DNA of 64,000 nucleotides from Pseudomonadales bacterium (GTDB lineage: Bacteria; Pseudomonadota; Gammaproteobacteria; Pseudomonadales; Pseudohongiellaceae): contig WLWQ01000002.1 of assembly GCA_012103535.1 (NCBI GenBank), positions 1,214,198 through 1,278,197 of the forward strand, written 5' to 3'. The notes beneath the pieces were generated by a model that had not been told where the DNA came from, made no database searches, and saw nothing but the letters and a program-made list of their open reading frames with translations. The position numbers and the translations under genes are program-made. Positions 30,003 to 39,451 of the stretch are shown here, in pieces. The stretch's first letter is position 1. Every line of letters begins with the position of its first letter.

Positions 30003-30557
30003 ATGCGCAGGTCTTATTCTAAAAAAGCTAATAAAATCAATGGGTTTACATTGATTGAGTTGCTTATTGTGGTGGCGATATTAGGCACCCTGATCGCTCT
30101 GGCAACGCCGGCCTTTCGGGATACTGTTGAAGCGGCGAATACGAATTCCCAGATCAAGGTCATGTTAACTACCTTGAACCTGGCCCGCAGTGAAGCTATT
30201 AAGCGCGGCGATGATGTCCATATTTGTGCTACCAACGATGGTGTTGATTGCGATGAAGATGATTGGTCAGAAGGCTGGATGGTTTTTCATGATGCCAATG
30301 GCGATGCAGATGGATTATCTGGATCGGTTGACGTGGGCGACACGATTGTCAGAGTGTTCGATACCTTGGGTGCCGGCAGCACGATGACCTATACAGGGGA
30401 TTTAATGTCCTAAAACAGTCTGGGCTTCAGTGCGACAGGTGGTGTGCAAACTTTTCTATTGTGTCCTGGCAGCAATGTCGCCACTAACGCTCGCTCCATC
30501 GAAGTTGGGCCAACCGGGCGCGGAAGACGAATTGAAGACGGACTGGTTTGTCCATAG
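30003..30557 (+). pseudogene. FimT/FimU (GspH-type) pseudopilin interrupted by an in-frame TAA
   Basis: The N-terminus is a type IV prepilin: a charged leader and cleavage site ING-FTLIELLIVVAILG with Glu5, then GspH-domain sequence. The frame stops at TAA 30411-30413 (codon 137). Reading on in the same frame to TAG 30555-30557 gives 47 further codons that contain TFLLCPGSN and RSIEVGPTGRGRR, the usual ending of FimT/FimU-type minor pilins. A single base change (for example CAA to TAA) explains this. Either the product is truncated before its last strands, the gene is dead, or the base is an error. It heads the pilV-W-X-Y1 series, the fimU position in Pseudomonas. Confidence 0.85.
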
Positions 30558-30591
30558 AGATTGGAATTGAGAATTAGCAACTAACTTAGTT

Positions 30592-31101
30592 ATGAAGAGA
30601 AAGCCGACAAAATTATATCTACAAATGGGCAGCACCTTAATGGAGGTGCTGATCTCAATGTTAGTGCTGGCGTTCGGATTATTGGGCATGGCCGGAATGC
30701 AGTCAGTGAGTCTGCGTAACAATCAGTCGGCGTTCTATCGAACCCAGGCAACGACATTGACAGCAGACATGATTGAGCGCATGCGGGCAAACAAGATTGG
30801 AGTCGAAGACGGTGATTATGATGATGTGGCAGGTGCTGCCACGGCATCTTGCTTTTTAGTGGCCGGTTGCACACCAGGAGAAATGGCTGATCAAGATGTC
30901 TTGGATTGGACTGCCATGGTCGCTGCTGCATTACCAGGTGGAGATTCGGTGTTGTGTATAGACGCTACTGGCGACGATGGGACCGCAGCGGCAAATGCCT
31001 GTGATGGAGCCGGTAACGTGTATGCCATCAAAATCTGGTGGGATGACAATCGAGACGGAGTTGCAGAACAGCGTTATGTAACTACCTGGCAACCTTTATA
31101 A
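30592..31101 (+). CDS. pilV: Type IV pilus minor pilin PilV
   Basis: A 169-residue minor pilin/priming-complex subunit. Prepilin site is MG-STLMEVLISMLVLAFG (Glu5 present), and the region after it (MAGMQSVSLRNNQSAFYRTQAT, DMIERMRAN) is typical PilV. Mature protein sits in the inner membrane before pilus assembly. Cysteines in the C-terminal half may form disulfides. It overlaps no neighbour: 34 bp after the interrupted FimT frame and 25 bp before pilW. Confidence 0.9.
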   Translation: MKRKPTKLYLQMGSTLMEVLISMLVLAFGLLGMAGMQSVSLRNNQSAFYRTQATTLTADMIERMRANKIGVEDGDYDDVAGAATASCFLVAGCTPGEMADQDVLDWTAMVAAALPGGDSVLCIDATGDDGTAAANACDGAGNVYAIKIWWDDNRDGVAEQRYVTTWQPL

Positions 31102-31126
31102 GACTGAATTGGTGAAGATTGAAAAA

Positions 31127-32305
31127 ATGACTAAATCATTGCACATAAAAAACCAAGTCGGATTAAGTTTAATTGAATTGCTTATCGCGATGGTGCTGGG
31201 TCTTACGCTCGCCACTGGTGTAATCCAGATTTACGTGGGGAGCTCGACCACTGAGAGAGATCAGGATGCACGTCTGCGGATGCAGGAGAATGGTCGCTTC
31301 GCCATGAATTTTCTCTCCAATGAAATACGCATGGCAGGTTATCTGGGCTGTCTCGGTTCCATCGAAGGAAATGTAGCTAACAACTTACTGACTGATGCTG
31401 ATGGTGCTGACGATGATTTCCAACCGGAATTCGGTGTGCAGGGCTGGGAAGCCGGGGGTACTGACCCGGGAACCGTTAACAACAGTCAGAACAATGTTGC
31501 TGTTGTTGGAACATTTGGCAATGGCGAATGGACTACGAGCGATCCTGATCCAGGTGCTCCTGATTTCGTTATTCCTGATGTAAATGCGACACCTAATTCT
31601 GACATTTTAAGGTTGTGGGGAACCCAGGGTAATCCAGGTGCAGTTCTCTCAGTAGTCAACAATGCCCCAGGGACTGCGGACGTCATAACAGCGGATTCTG
31701 CAGTGGGTATTCAAGAGGATGAATTTTTAATTATCAGTGATTGTGAGCAGGTAGACGTTGTTCAAGCCTGCACAGTTGTTAATGCGGGATTAGTAGCGAC
31801 TATAACTCTCGATGCTACCTGTGCTCCCGGCAATGCCGTTGCTACTTCGGTGATTACCTCTGCTGTTCCAGCTGAGGTCATTCGCCTGCAAGGAACGCTG
31901 TTTTACGTAGGCAAGAGGGATGACACTGCTACTAATTCACCCTCTCTATTTATGGCTACTCTTGACGATGACGGCACATTAGCGGCTCCTCAAGAAGTAA
32001 TCGAAGGTGTCGAATCAATGCAGTTGCTCTACGGCGTTAACGTCGATCAGGATGTGCGCGCTACCGTGGATGCCTATCTCACTGCAGACAATGTGACCGA
32101 TTGGGACGAAGTTATCTCAATTCGCATCAGTTTATTAATGCAGTCGGTAGAAAACGGTACGGTACCCGTGCCACAAGCCTATACATTCGATGGTGTAGTT
32201 TACGATGGCGCTGGAGGCGGCAACGGTGCCTTGCCTGCGGACGATAGAGTGCGAAGGGATTTCGTAAACACCATTAGTCTGCGCAATAGAGCGTTAGGTA
32301 CTTAA
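31127..32305 (+). CDS. pilW: Type IV pilus minor pilin PilW
   Basis: About 392 residues. The prepilin site is QVG-LSLIELLIAMVLGL, followed by the PilW pattern RLRMQENGRFAMNFLSNEIRMAGYLGC and a large beta-rich C-terminal domain with several cysteines. ATG 31127 is preferred (GTGAAG upstream); TTG 31109 is an in-frame alternative. PilW, with PilV, PilX and FimU, forms the priming tip that carries PilY1. Confidence 0.9.
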   Translation: MTKSLHIKNQVGLSLIELLIAMVLGLTLATGVIQIYVGSSTTERDQDARLRMQENGRFAMNFLSNEIRMAGYLGCLGSIEGNVANNLLTDADGADDDFQPEFGVQGWEAGGTDPGTVNNSQNNVAVVGTFGNGEWTTSDPDPGAPDFVIPDVNATPNSDILRLWGTQGNPGAVLSVVNNAPGTADVITADSAVGIQEDEFLIISDCEQVDVVQACTVVNAGLVATITLDATCAPGNAVATSVITSAVPAEVIRLQGTLFYVGKRDDTATNSPSLFMATLDDDGTLAAPQEVIEGVESMQLLYGVNVDQDVRATVDAYLTADNVTDWDEVISIRISLLMQSVENGTVPVPQAYTFDGVVYDGAGGGNGALPADDRVRRDFVNTISLRNRALGT

Positions 32306-32379
32306 CAGTTTTGACAAAGTGTCCTAGAGATTAGAGCTAGTTCACGGAAAAGACAGAGAAATTCAGTAGATTCGGGAAA

Positions 32380-32982
32380 TTGGACAAACAGAGACTGATC
32401 AAAGTGAGAAGAACGCAAAGACAGTTAGGCAAGCGAGCACTGCCCCAGAAGCAACAAGGGGCAATTCTGATTTTTTGTCTGATTTTTCTTACGGTGCTTA
32501 CCATGATGGGTGTATCCGGCATGGAATCCACGACTCTCGAAGAACGCATGTCAGGCAACATGCGTGATCACGAGTTGGCATTCAACTCAGCTGATTCGGC
32601 GCTGCAGGTTGGTGAACGCTGGTTAATCGCGCAAGCCTCCAGACCCACTACCAGTGGCGACGGCAGCACCGGAGTTTGGTCTACCGATGCGCCTGATCCC
32701 GATAATGGAGGCGGACTTTATTGGTGGGATCATGCCAACATCAACGCTGCCTGGTGGACGGCAAACGGTATTGCTATCACCAATGTTGCTACAGTTGCAG
32801 CGCAACCAGATTATCTTATCGAAGAATATGCGGTTGTTGATACCGGCCAATCTATCGCGATTGGTGGTGGCGAACAAACCGTACCAAGAGTTTTTCATCG
32901 CATAACTGCATCGGGTGTCGGCGTGAATGCCGCTACCCGTGTTTCAGTTCAGGCGACATTCGTTCAATCATATCCAGATTAG
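32380..32982 (+). CDS. pilX: Type IV pilus minor pilin PilX
   Basis: A 200-residue protein with the PilX N-terminal pattern: QQG-AILIFCLIFLTVLTMMGVSGM and STTLEERMSGNMRDHELAFNSADSALQVGE. As in other PilX proteins the residue after cleavage is not Phe and Glu5 is absent. The start is uncertain: TTG 32380 gives a long 28-residue leader, GTG 32404 a shorter one; no ATG is available. Confidence 0.88.
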   Translation: MDKQRLIKVRRTQRQLGKRALPQKQQGAILIFCLIFLTVLTMMGVSGMESTTLEERMSGNMRDHELAFNSADSALQVGERWLIAQASRPTTSGDGSTGVWSTDAPDPDNGGGLYWWDHANINAAWWTANGIAITNVATVAAQPDYLIEEYAVVDTGQSIAIGGGEQTVPRVFHRITASGVGVNAATRVSVQATFVQSYPD

Positions 32983-33011
32983 TTTTCCGGGTAAGTGCCC
33001 TGGAGGCAGTA

Positions 33012-36000
33012 ATGAGTTTAAGACAACAATTTAAATTAATTCTTTCATGGTTTGGGTCAGTATTTATGCTGGCTTTTGGAACTACGGCGAATTCTGCAGA
33101 GTTAAATCTGTCTGATATACCGTTGTTTTTAGGCACCCAGATCGATCCCAATGTATTTTTTATGATGGATGATTCCGGTTCTATGGACTGGGAAGTTCTG
33201 GCTGTTGCGCACCATTACTATATGGATTACTGGTCCTCATCCGATACTGTAGGATTGGTAGACGATGGTTTGATCTATATCGATCCAACCGATGGAGACA
33301 CTAGTTTAGGCAATTGTGAAACTAACAAAGAGCGCGACTACATATACTCCAGCTGGTCTACTTCTAACGATGATAACGTGTATCAGTCCTGCAACAGAGC
33401 GGCTGTAGAGGACGCACATGATACTGCAGAACAAGACTGGCGAATTTTGAATGGAGACATGAATATCCTTTACTACAACCCAGCGTCTCTGTATTCACCC
33501 TGGATAGGATTTTCTAACGCGACTTTCACTAATGCCCGCAGTAATCCTCAGCCCGGCACCGATGGCTATAGTATGACGCGAAATTTAACCGGATTTGAAT
33601 ATCACGTTTGGATAGACGATCACGGCATCGATTTCAATGGTGGTTCAACGGTGGAAGGACCTCACAGAATAACCGACACCCCAAATGGCTTGGTGGATTC
33701 CTGGGATTCCCACACAAAATACACGGTGAATTCGAGCGACGTTACGGTTAATGCCTATACGGTTCCCGCTGCGGCTACGGTAATAGCTTTACCTACTAGC
33801 AGTTGCAATAACGATGATGCTGATGATCCTATTCCATTCGATGATTGTTTTGGTACGACCGTGGTCAATAGCACCATTAACGGCGCTGCGACGGATCCAT
33901 GGGGTCGCACCGTAACTCAAATCAAACAAAATATTGCCAATTGGTATCAATACCATCGCCGTCGCTCATTCGTATCTAAGTCAGCAGTAACCAGTGTTGT
34001 GCTTGCTAACAGTGATTTCCGTTTCGGCTTAAGCCAAATTAATGATTACGCGGTTGTTTTCGAAGAAGTACCTGGCCCATTAATTGAAGACTACGACACC
34101 CACAACGCTGCCCTCTTACAGTCCATGTATAGCTGGGAATGGGAAAGCCAGGGAACCCCTTTACGCAGAGGATTGGAACGAGTAGGAAGATACTTTGACG
34201 ATTACTCGGGCTACAGCTATGACGATCCAATTATTTCAGAATGCCAACAGAACTACTCCGTATTGTTCACTGATGGATATTGGGGTGGTAGTAGTCCGTA
34301 TACGTCAGAGATTGGCGACGAAGATGGTGACGGTGATAGTGATAATCTTTCAGACGTTGCTCTCTATTTTTATGAGAAAGACTTAAGTCCGCTTGACAAT
34401 GATGTCCCAACTACCCCTATCGATCCTGCAGAGCACCAGCATATGGTGACATTCACCGTTGCTTTTGGGGTGAGTGGAAATTTAGTAGATACCGACGATG
34501 ACGGCTATCCGAATCCGGAGCTGGCAGAAAACGGCGCCTGGCATGATGGAAATGTAAACTCTGATCCAGAGAAAATCGATGATCTCTGGCACGCGTCCTT
34601 TAATAGCAAGGCTTTCTTCGTTTCTGCGCAATCATCCACTGGTGTAGCGCAAGCGATTGGTGAGGCGCTGCTCGAAATTGCTGACCGTGTAGGTTCTGCT
34701 GCATCAGTAGCGACTAATACAGGTTCACTTAATGCAGGTAGTAAGTTATTCCAGGCACGTTTTGACAGTTCGGACTGGAAAGGTCAATTACTGGCATTTC
34801 AAATTAATTTGGATGGCACAATCGAACCTAATCCCGTTTGGGAAGCTGGTGCCCGTGTTAATTCTCAGCATTATGATACTGGTAGAGAAATTATTACCTA
34901 CAATCCCTTAGTCGATTTTCCTGTAGGTGGTGTGGTTGAGGGGGCAGGTATCCCATTCAGATTCCCATCTGACTACAACAGCCCGAGTGCAACGGCTGAA
35001 ATGAACTCAGGCCAGATCGCCGAACTGATGACCGGTGCTCCTTACGCTCTCGGCACAATGGACGCTGGTGAAATTTCTGCCAATCAAACTTACGGTTATG
35101 ACATTGTCAATTTCTTACGTGGTGATGAAACCAATGAATTAGCTGGGCAAAATTTTAGACTACGTAATAGTGTGCTTGGCGATATCGTAAACTCAGACCC
35201 TAAATTCGTTGATGTGCCCAATGCGCCTTACCCTGATGCGCTTGAAGCTAAATCCTACAACGATTTTAAAACTGACAACGCCAGTCGCCAGGGAGTGGTG
35301 TATGTAGGCGCTAATGACGGCATGGTCCATGCCTTTAATGACGACACCGGCGATGAATTGTTTGCCTATGTTCCCAATATAGTTTATGAAAATCTGGATT
35401 ACCTGGCTGACACCGATTACGAACACCGTTACTTCGTAGACGGTGGTCCAAACATCATCGATGTGTTCATGCCGAACATGAATGATCCAATGAGTGCAAC
35501 TAATGGTTTATGGCGTACCGTAATTGCAGGTGGTCTCTCCGGCGGTGGGCAGGGAGTTTATGCTCTGGATGTAACCGAGCCTTCCACCTTCGATGAGGCT
35601 AATGCAGATGATCTGATTCTCTTTGAATTTGATGATTCGGATGACGCTGATCTTGGCTACACCTACGGCAAGGTGCAAATTGCTAAAATGAATGACGATA
35701 CCTGGGCTGCCGTATTCGGCAATGGCTATAACAACACTGAAGCTGATGGCACCGCCAGTACTACTGGACACGCAGTGCTTTATATCGTCGATATTGAAAC
35801 TGGCGATTTGATCAAAAAGATCGATACCGAGGCAGGCTCAGTAGGAACACCTAACGGCTTAAACACGCCGTTGTTAATTGATGTGGATTCTAATTTTACT
35901 GCTGACTACATCTATGCAGGAGATGCAGAAGGAAATATGTGGAAGTTCGACGTGACCAGTTCGAACTCGTCTTCCTGGGATTCGGCCTGGTCTTCTGCTG

Positions 36001-36776
36001 GCACACCGGATCCTTTATTTACAACGCCTACAGGTCAACCAATTACTTCCCAGCCTCAGGCGACATTCCATCCCGATAACCTGGAAGGATTCATGGTTTA
36101 TTTTGGCACTGGTAAGTATCTCGAAACTGGTGACAACGTAGGTTCCGGCCAGACTACTCAATCTTTTTATGGAATTTGGGATAAAAACAACAACGGCGGT
36201 GCCGGTCCAACTATCACCACCGGCAATTTGCTGAAACAGGAAATTAGCAATCAATTCTCGCAAGCTTTTGATACTGACGATGATGGCGTTGATGACGAGA
36301 CCTTCTTGCTGCGTAATGTAACCGACAATGAGATTCAATGGGCCAGCGATTTAGGTTGGTATATTGATCTGATTCCAGTGGAAATTGAGGGCTCGGCTAA
36401 TGCGGCAAACTTTGGCGAACGGCAAATCAGTAGCGCGATCGTTCGAAATGGGCGGGTTATTTTCACCACGCTGATTCCTTCGACGGTCGAATGTGAATTT
36501 GGTGGCACCAGTTTTCTAATGGAGCTGGATTTTAGAGATGGCTCGGCCTTGGAGTTTCCTGCCTTTGACCTGAATGGTGACGGCGAATACGATTCTGATG
36601 ATACGGATGCGTCAGGAAGAGCTTCTGATGTAGGTATTATGCCAACGGTAAGTATTCTGGCAGACGAAGCACAGGACGTAGCTTTTGGGTCAGGCGCCAG
36701 TGGTGACATTGATGTCATTGAGCTTAGTGTTGGAGACCAAGCCTACGGTCGCCAATCCTGGCGACAATTAGAGTAG
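33012..36776 (+). CDS. pilY1: PilY1-like pilus tip adhesin
   Basis: A 1254-residue exported protein (signal peptide about 1-29). The N-terminal half contains a von Willebrand A-like region with MIDAS DDSGSM at residues 53-58. The C-terminal half is the PilY1 beta-propeller (VVYVGANDGMVHAFNDDTGDELFAYVP). The calcium loop that controls pilus extension and retraction in Pseudomonas PilY1 is present as DVDSNFTAD at 957-965. Other Asp-rich loops (DEDGDGDSD, DTDDDGYPN, DLNGDGEYDSDD) suggest additional calcium binding. Predicted at the pilus tip with PilVWX; role in adhesion, surface sensing and twitching is by homology. Confidence 0.93.
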   Translation: MSLRQQFKLILSWFGSVFMLAFGTTANSAELNLSDIPLFLGTQIDPNVFFMMDDSGSMDWEVLAVAHHYYMDYWSSSDTVGLVDDGLIYIDPTDGDTSLGNCETNKERDYIYSSWSTSNDDNVYQSCNRAAVEDAHDTAEQDWRILNGDMNILYYNPASLYSPWIGFSNATFTNARSNPQPGTDGYSMTRNLTGFEYHVWIDDHGIDFNGGSTVEGPHRITDTPNGLVDSWDSHTKYTVNSSDVTVNAYTVPAAATVIALPTSSCNNDDADDPIPFDDCFGTTVVNSTINGAATDPWGRTVTQIKQNIANWYQYHRRRSFVSKSAVTSVVLANSDFRFGLSQINDYAVVFEEVPGPLIEDYDTHNAALLQSMYSWEWESQGTPLRRGLERVGRYFDDYSGYSYDDPIISECQQNYSVLFTDGYWGGSSPYTSEIGDEDGDGDSDNLSDVALYFYEKDLSPLDNDVPTTPIDPAEHQHMVTFTVAFGVSGNLVDTDDDGYPNPELAENGAWHDGNVNSDPEKIDDLWHASFNSKAFFVSAQSSTGVAQAIGEALLEIADRVGSAASVATNTGSLNAGSKLFQARFDSSDWKGQLLAFQINLDGTIEPNPVWEAGARVNSQHYDTGREIITYNPLVDFPVGGVVEGAGIPFRFPSDYNSPSATAEMNSGQIAELMTGAPYALGTMDAGEISANQTYGYDIVNFLRGDETNELAGQNFRLRNSVLGDIVNSDPKFVDVPNAPYPDALEAKSYNDFKTDNASRQGVVYVGANDGMVHAFNDDTGDELFAYVPNIVYENLDYLADTDYEHRYFVDGGPNIIDVFMPNMNDPMSATNGLWRTVIAGGLSGGGQGVYALDVTEPSTFDEANADDLILFEFDDSDDADLGYTYGKVQIAKMNDDTWAAVFGNGYNNTEADGTASTTGHAVLYIVDIETGDLIKKIDTEAGSVGTPNGLNTPLLIDVDSNFTADYIYAGDAEGNMWKFDVTSSNSSSWDSAWSSAGTPDPLFTTPTGQPITSQPQATFHPDNLEGFMVYFGTGKYLETGDNVGSGQTTQSFYGIWDKNNNGGAGPTITTGNLLKQEISNQFSQAFDTDDDGVDDETFLLRNVTDNEIQWASDLGWYIDLIPVEIEGSANAANFGERQISSAIVRNGRVIFTTLIPSTVECEFGGTSFLMELDFRDGSALEFPAFDLNGDGEYDSDDTDASGRASDVGIMPTVSILADEAQDVAFGSGASGDIDVIELSVGDQAYGRQSWRQLE

Positions 36777-36819
36777 ATTTTCTCAGTTGAGAACACACAT
36801 GAACTTGAGGAAAAGTCGA

Positions 36820-37164
36820 ATGAAGAATTTGCTTAAAAATATATTGATAAACAATCCACTATTTAGATTAGGGTTGTTTGGTATTCTATTTAGTCTGTCT
36901 TTAGCAGCTAATGGGCAGAATTTAAGTACGCCGCGAACAGGTACAATCCAGGTTTTAGAGTCGAACGAAGGTTATTTTGTGATCTCTGGTGTACAGTATG
37001 AATATGATAGAGAAGTTATAGAAATAACCTTGCAAGGCGAAGAATTCCGTGAAACGGATTTGGAGCCTGGCATGGTATTACGATTTAGAGTGCGTGGCAG
37101 AATGTTAGCGACAATCGAAGTGCTTGGGCCTTTAACTTTACTTGAACGCATAGATGAACATTGA
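36820..37164 (+). CDS. Small exported protein in the pilY2 position
   Basis: A 114-residue protein with a signal peptide or anchor (about 1-33, ending AANGQ) and a small beta-rich domain (TGTIQVLESNEGYFVISGVQYEYDREVIEITLQGEEF). It lies between pilY1 and pilE, the place of pilY2 in Pseudomonas aeruginosa, but I cannot confirm sequence homology. ATG 36820 has GAGGAAAAG just upstream; ATG 36799 is also in frame. Confidence 0.7.
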   Translation: MKNLLKNILINNPLFRLGLFGILFSLSLAANGQNLSTPRTGTIQVLESNEGYFVISGVQYEYDREVIEITLQGEEFRETDLEPGMVLRFRVRGRMLATIEVLGPLTLLERIDEH

Positions 37165-37187
37165 TTAATATCTGGATCTTAATCAAT
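37160..37187 (+). other. Inverted repeat between the pilY2-like gene and pilE
   Basis: ATTGATTA (37160-37167) and TAATCAAT (37180-37187) form a perfect 8-bp stem with a 12-base loop, spanning the upstream stop codon and ending about 20 bases before the pilE ATG. It could protect the 5' end of a processed pilE message or bind a regulator; no T-run follows. Confidence 0.4.
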
Positions 37188-37207
37188 CATCAAGTCGGGT
37201 GAATCCA

Positions 37208-37666
37208 ATGAGAGCTACAATTACCAATACCGGATCTACAATGCGGCATAAAATCTACGGATTCACCCTTATCGAGATATTGATTGTAGTTGCTATCTTG
37301 GGCGTATTAACCGCCATCGCCCTGCCTGCTTACAACAATAGCGTTATTCGCTCCGCTCGCGCAGAAGCGAAAAACGAGATCATGCGAGTTGCCAGCGAAT
37401 TGGAGCGTTATTTTTCCAGCAATAATACCTATGTGACTTCAGCCGATCCTCTCGTAGACGATACTGCGGGTACTACCTTAGATACTGTCAATGGTTTTTA
37501 TGAGTTGAGTGTAGCTGCAGGCGGAACTGGTATTGCCACGAGCTTTATAGCAACTGCCACAGCACAGGGTGACCAATTAGCAGACACTTGCGCCACCTAC
37601 ACAATTACTAATACAGGTGTAAGAGGAGCAACTGGTGACACCGTCGAAGAGTGTTGGACACGCTAA
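37208..37666 (+). CDS. pilE: Type IV pilin PilE-like minor pilin
   Basis: About 152 residues. The prepilin site is IYG-FTLIEILIVVAILGVLTAIALPAY with Glu5, followed by RSARAEAKNEIMRVASELERYFSSNNTY, a PilE/PilA-type helix, and a C-terminal disulfide-loop pair (Cys in ADTCATYTI and EECWTR). ATG 37208 has GGGTGA upstream; ATG 37241 gives a 7-residue leader, more typical of type IVa pilins. As last gene of the pil cluster it matches Pseudomonas pilE rather than the major pilin pilA. Confidence 0.9.
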   Translation: MRATITNTGSTMRHKIYGFTLIEILIVVAILGVLTAIALPAYNNSVIRSARAEAKNEIMRVASELERYFSSNNTYVTSADPLVDDTAGTTLDTVNGFYELSVAAGGTGIATSFIATATAQGDQLADTCATYTITNTGVRGATGDTVEECWTR

Positions 37667-37667
37667 T

Positions 37668-38231
37668 TTAGCTGTCGCAGTTTAGCGGTCTACCGCGACT
37701 GTCCTCTCGAATTCCATCCCCGTCGCTGTCTGTGGCCCATCTAATCCTGCCTAGCCGATTAACTATTATCTGGTGTATTGATTCCGGGTCATTGCCGTTC
37801 GGGCAATAAGTAAAATTTCCATTCTGATAGTAGGTGAAGCCCTGACTAGTCATTTGCAGATAGGGTTTGTTTTGAAATGCTCGCCAACGCAGTTGGCCTC
37901 TAGCAAAGTGAAAACTCACGTAACGAAGTAATTCGTCTTCATCATCAATGCTGCGATTTCGATTGCTGTCCGTAAAAACCAGTACTCCGTTATTCCATTC
38001 GCCACCGCAGGCTTCGCCATCGCTGGACTTACATAGGGTAACAGTAGACGAACTCGTAATTGCAGCGATGCGCGCAAATTCGATGGTCTGAGTCAGAGTT
38101 TTTAGAGTTTGTTCGGAGCGTTTCTGACTAATAGTTTGTTCGAAATCTGGCAATGCCACTCCTAAAAGTACTCCAATAATCAGGAGTGCGATCAATAGCT
38201 CCAGCATTGTGAATCCATCCAGTCTCCCCAT
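37668..38231 (-). CDS. fimT: FimT/GspH-type pseudopilin, second copy
   Basis: A 187-residue prepilin-like protein read opposite to the pil cluster. Site LDG-FTMLELLIALLIIGVLLGVALP has Glu5; FARIAAITSSSTVTLCKSSDG and a C-terminal IIVNRLGRIRW are the GspH/FimT domain. ATG 38231 follows AAGGAGGTG at ideal distance, so the longer frame to 38270 is rejected. It is complete, unlike the copy at 30003, and sits between pilE and thiO as fimT does in Pseudomonas. It converges on pilE, one base apart. Confidence 0.88.
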   Translation of the reverse strand: MGRLDGFTMLELLIALLIIGVLLGVALPDFEQTISQKRSEQTLKTLTQTIEFARIAAITSSSTVTLCKSSDGEACGGEWNNGVLVFTDSNRNRSIDDEDELLRYVSFHFARGQLRWRAFQNKPYLQMTSQGFTYYQNGNFTYCPNGNDPESIHQIIVNRLGRIRWATDSDGDGIREDSRGRPLNCDS

Positions 38232-38314
38232 GTCTTTCACCTCCTTGTGATTAAGGGTAGAGTTGCGCACTCATTCTAGAATTGAAATTGGAATAGTTAG
38301 AAGTAATAAGAGAA

Positions 38315-39434
38315 ATGAGTGATTTTTTGATCGTTGGAGCCGGTATAAACGGACTCTTGCTTGCGCGTGAGCTCGCGGAGACTGGCGCTGAAATTGTAAT
38401 TGTTGATAAGAACAAAGCGGGAAGTGAATCCAGTTGGGCAGGTGGGGGCATCGTTTCTCCACTTTACCCATGGCGCTATTCAACACCGGTTACCGATCTT
38501 GCCAGTTGGTCACAACAAGTTTACCCACAACTCATCGCAGAGTTATTCGAAGAAACAGGCATCGATCCAGAGTATGTGGTTTCTGGCCTTTTAATGCTCG
38601 CTGCGGCTGATGAAAAGGCGGCATTGTCCTGGGCCCAAGCGCAGCGACGCAACATGGAAAAGGTCGATTCTTCTTTCATTTATTCAAAAGAACCACGGCT
38701 AGCTAGTGAGTTTAGCTCGGCATTGTGGATGTCGGATGTGGCGAATGTTCGTAATCCACGCCTATGTCGCGCTTTAAAGAAAAGTTTACTGTTAAAAAAC
38801 AATGTAAATCTCTTAGAGCAATGTGAACTAGTTGCATTAGAAAAAGATGAAGTCCAAATTTCAACAGTGCGGATTAGGCAACTGGATTCTTCCAGGGAAG
38901 AAAGGATTAAGGCCAACAATTATATTTTTTCTTCAGGAGCATGGACTCACGATTTGCTCAAGTCTGCTGGCGTCACCATAAACGTAAAGCCAGTTAAAGG
39001 GCAGATGCTTTTATATAAATTCGAGAAACTGCCATTGTCTACGATTCTGCTAACACAAAGCCGTTATTTAATTCCGAGAAAGGATGGGCATGTGTTGGCT
39101 GGGTCGACTATGGAGTACAGCGGTTATGACAAATCCACAACGAAAGAAGCGAAAGAAGAGTTAAGGAATTCAGTGGTAAAACTTTTACCTGAACTCGCAA
39201 ATGAAGAACCCATAAGGCAATGGGCAGGCTTACGCCCTGGCACAGAAGACGGGATGCCATACATTGGACAAGTCCCCCCCTTACGAAAACCTGTATGTTA
39301 ATGCCGGGCATTTTCGCAACGGATTGTTATTAGCGCCAGCTTCTGCGCGATTGCTGAAAAATATTTTGTTATCGGAGCCGCCGATAATTGACTCAGCTCC
39401 GTTCGCTCCTGCAGGAAGGGCTGAAGTTGCGTGA
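38315..39434 (+). pseudogene. thiO: Glycine oxidase ThiO, frameshifted near the 3' end
   Basis: A FAD-dependent glycine oxidase making the glycine imine used in thiazole synthesis for thiamine. The FAD-binding Rossmann motif is DFLIVGAGINGLLLARELAE at the N-terminus; VKPVKGQML and WAGLRPGTEDGMPYIG are family motifs. At a run of seven C (39274-39280) the frame shifts and stops at 39301. Removing one C restores PYENLYVNAGHFRNGLLLAPASA, the conserved C-terminus, to TGA 39432-39434. So the gene is either a one-base frameshift mutant or correct with a miscounted homopolymer. Neighbourhood with pilR and pilS is conserved in Pseudomonas. Confidence 0.92.
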
Positions 39435-39451
39435 TAGATTTTGAAAATGAA

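Noticed and set aside
30411..30413. In-frame TAA as a recoded codon
   Set aside because: Many genes in the window end normally at TAA, so reassignment is excluded.
38232..38270. Longer start for the minus-strand FimT
   Set aside because: ATG 38231 has a perfect ribosome site at ideal distance.
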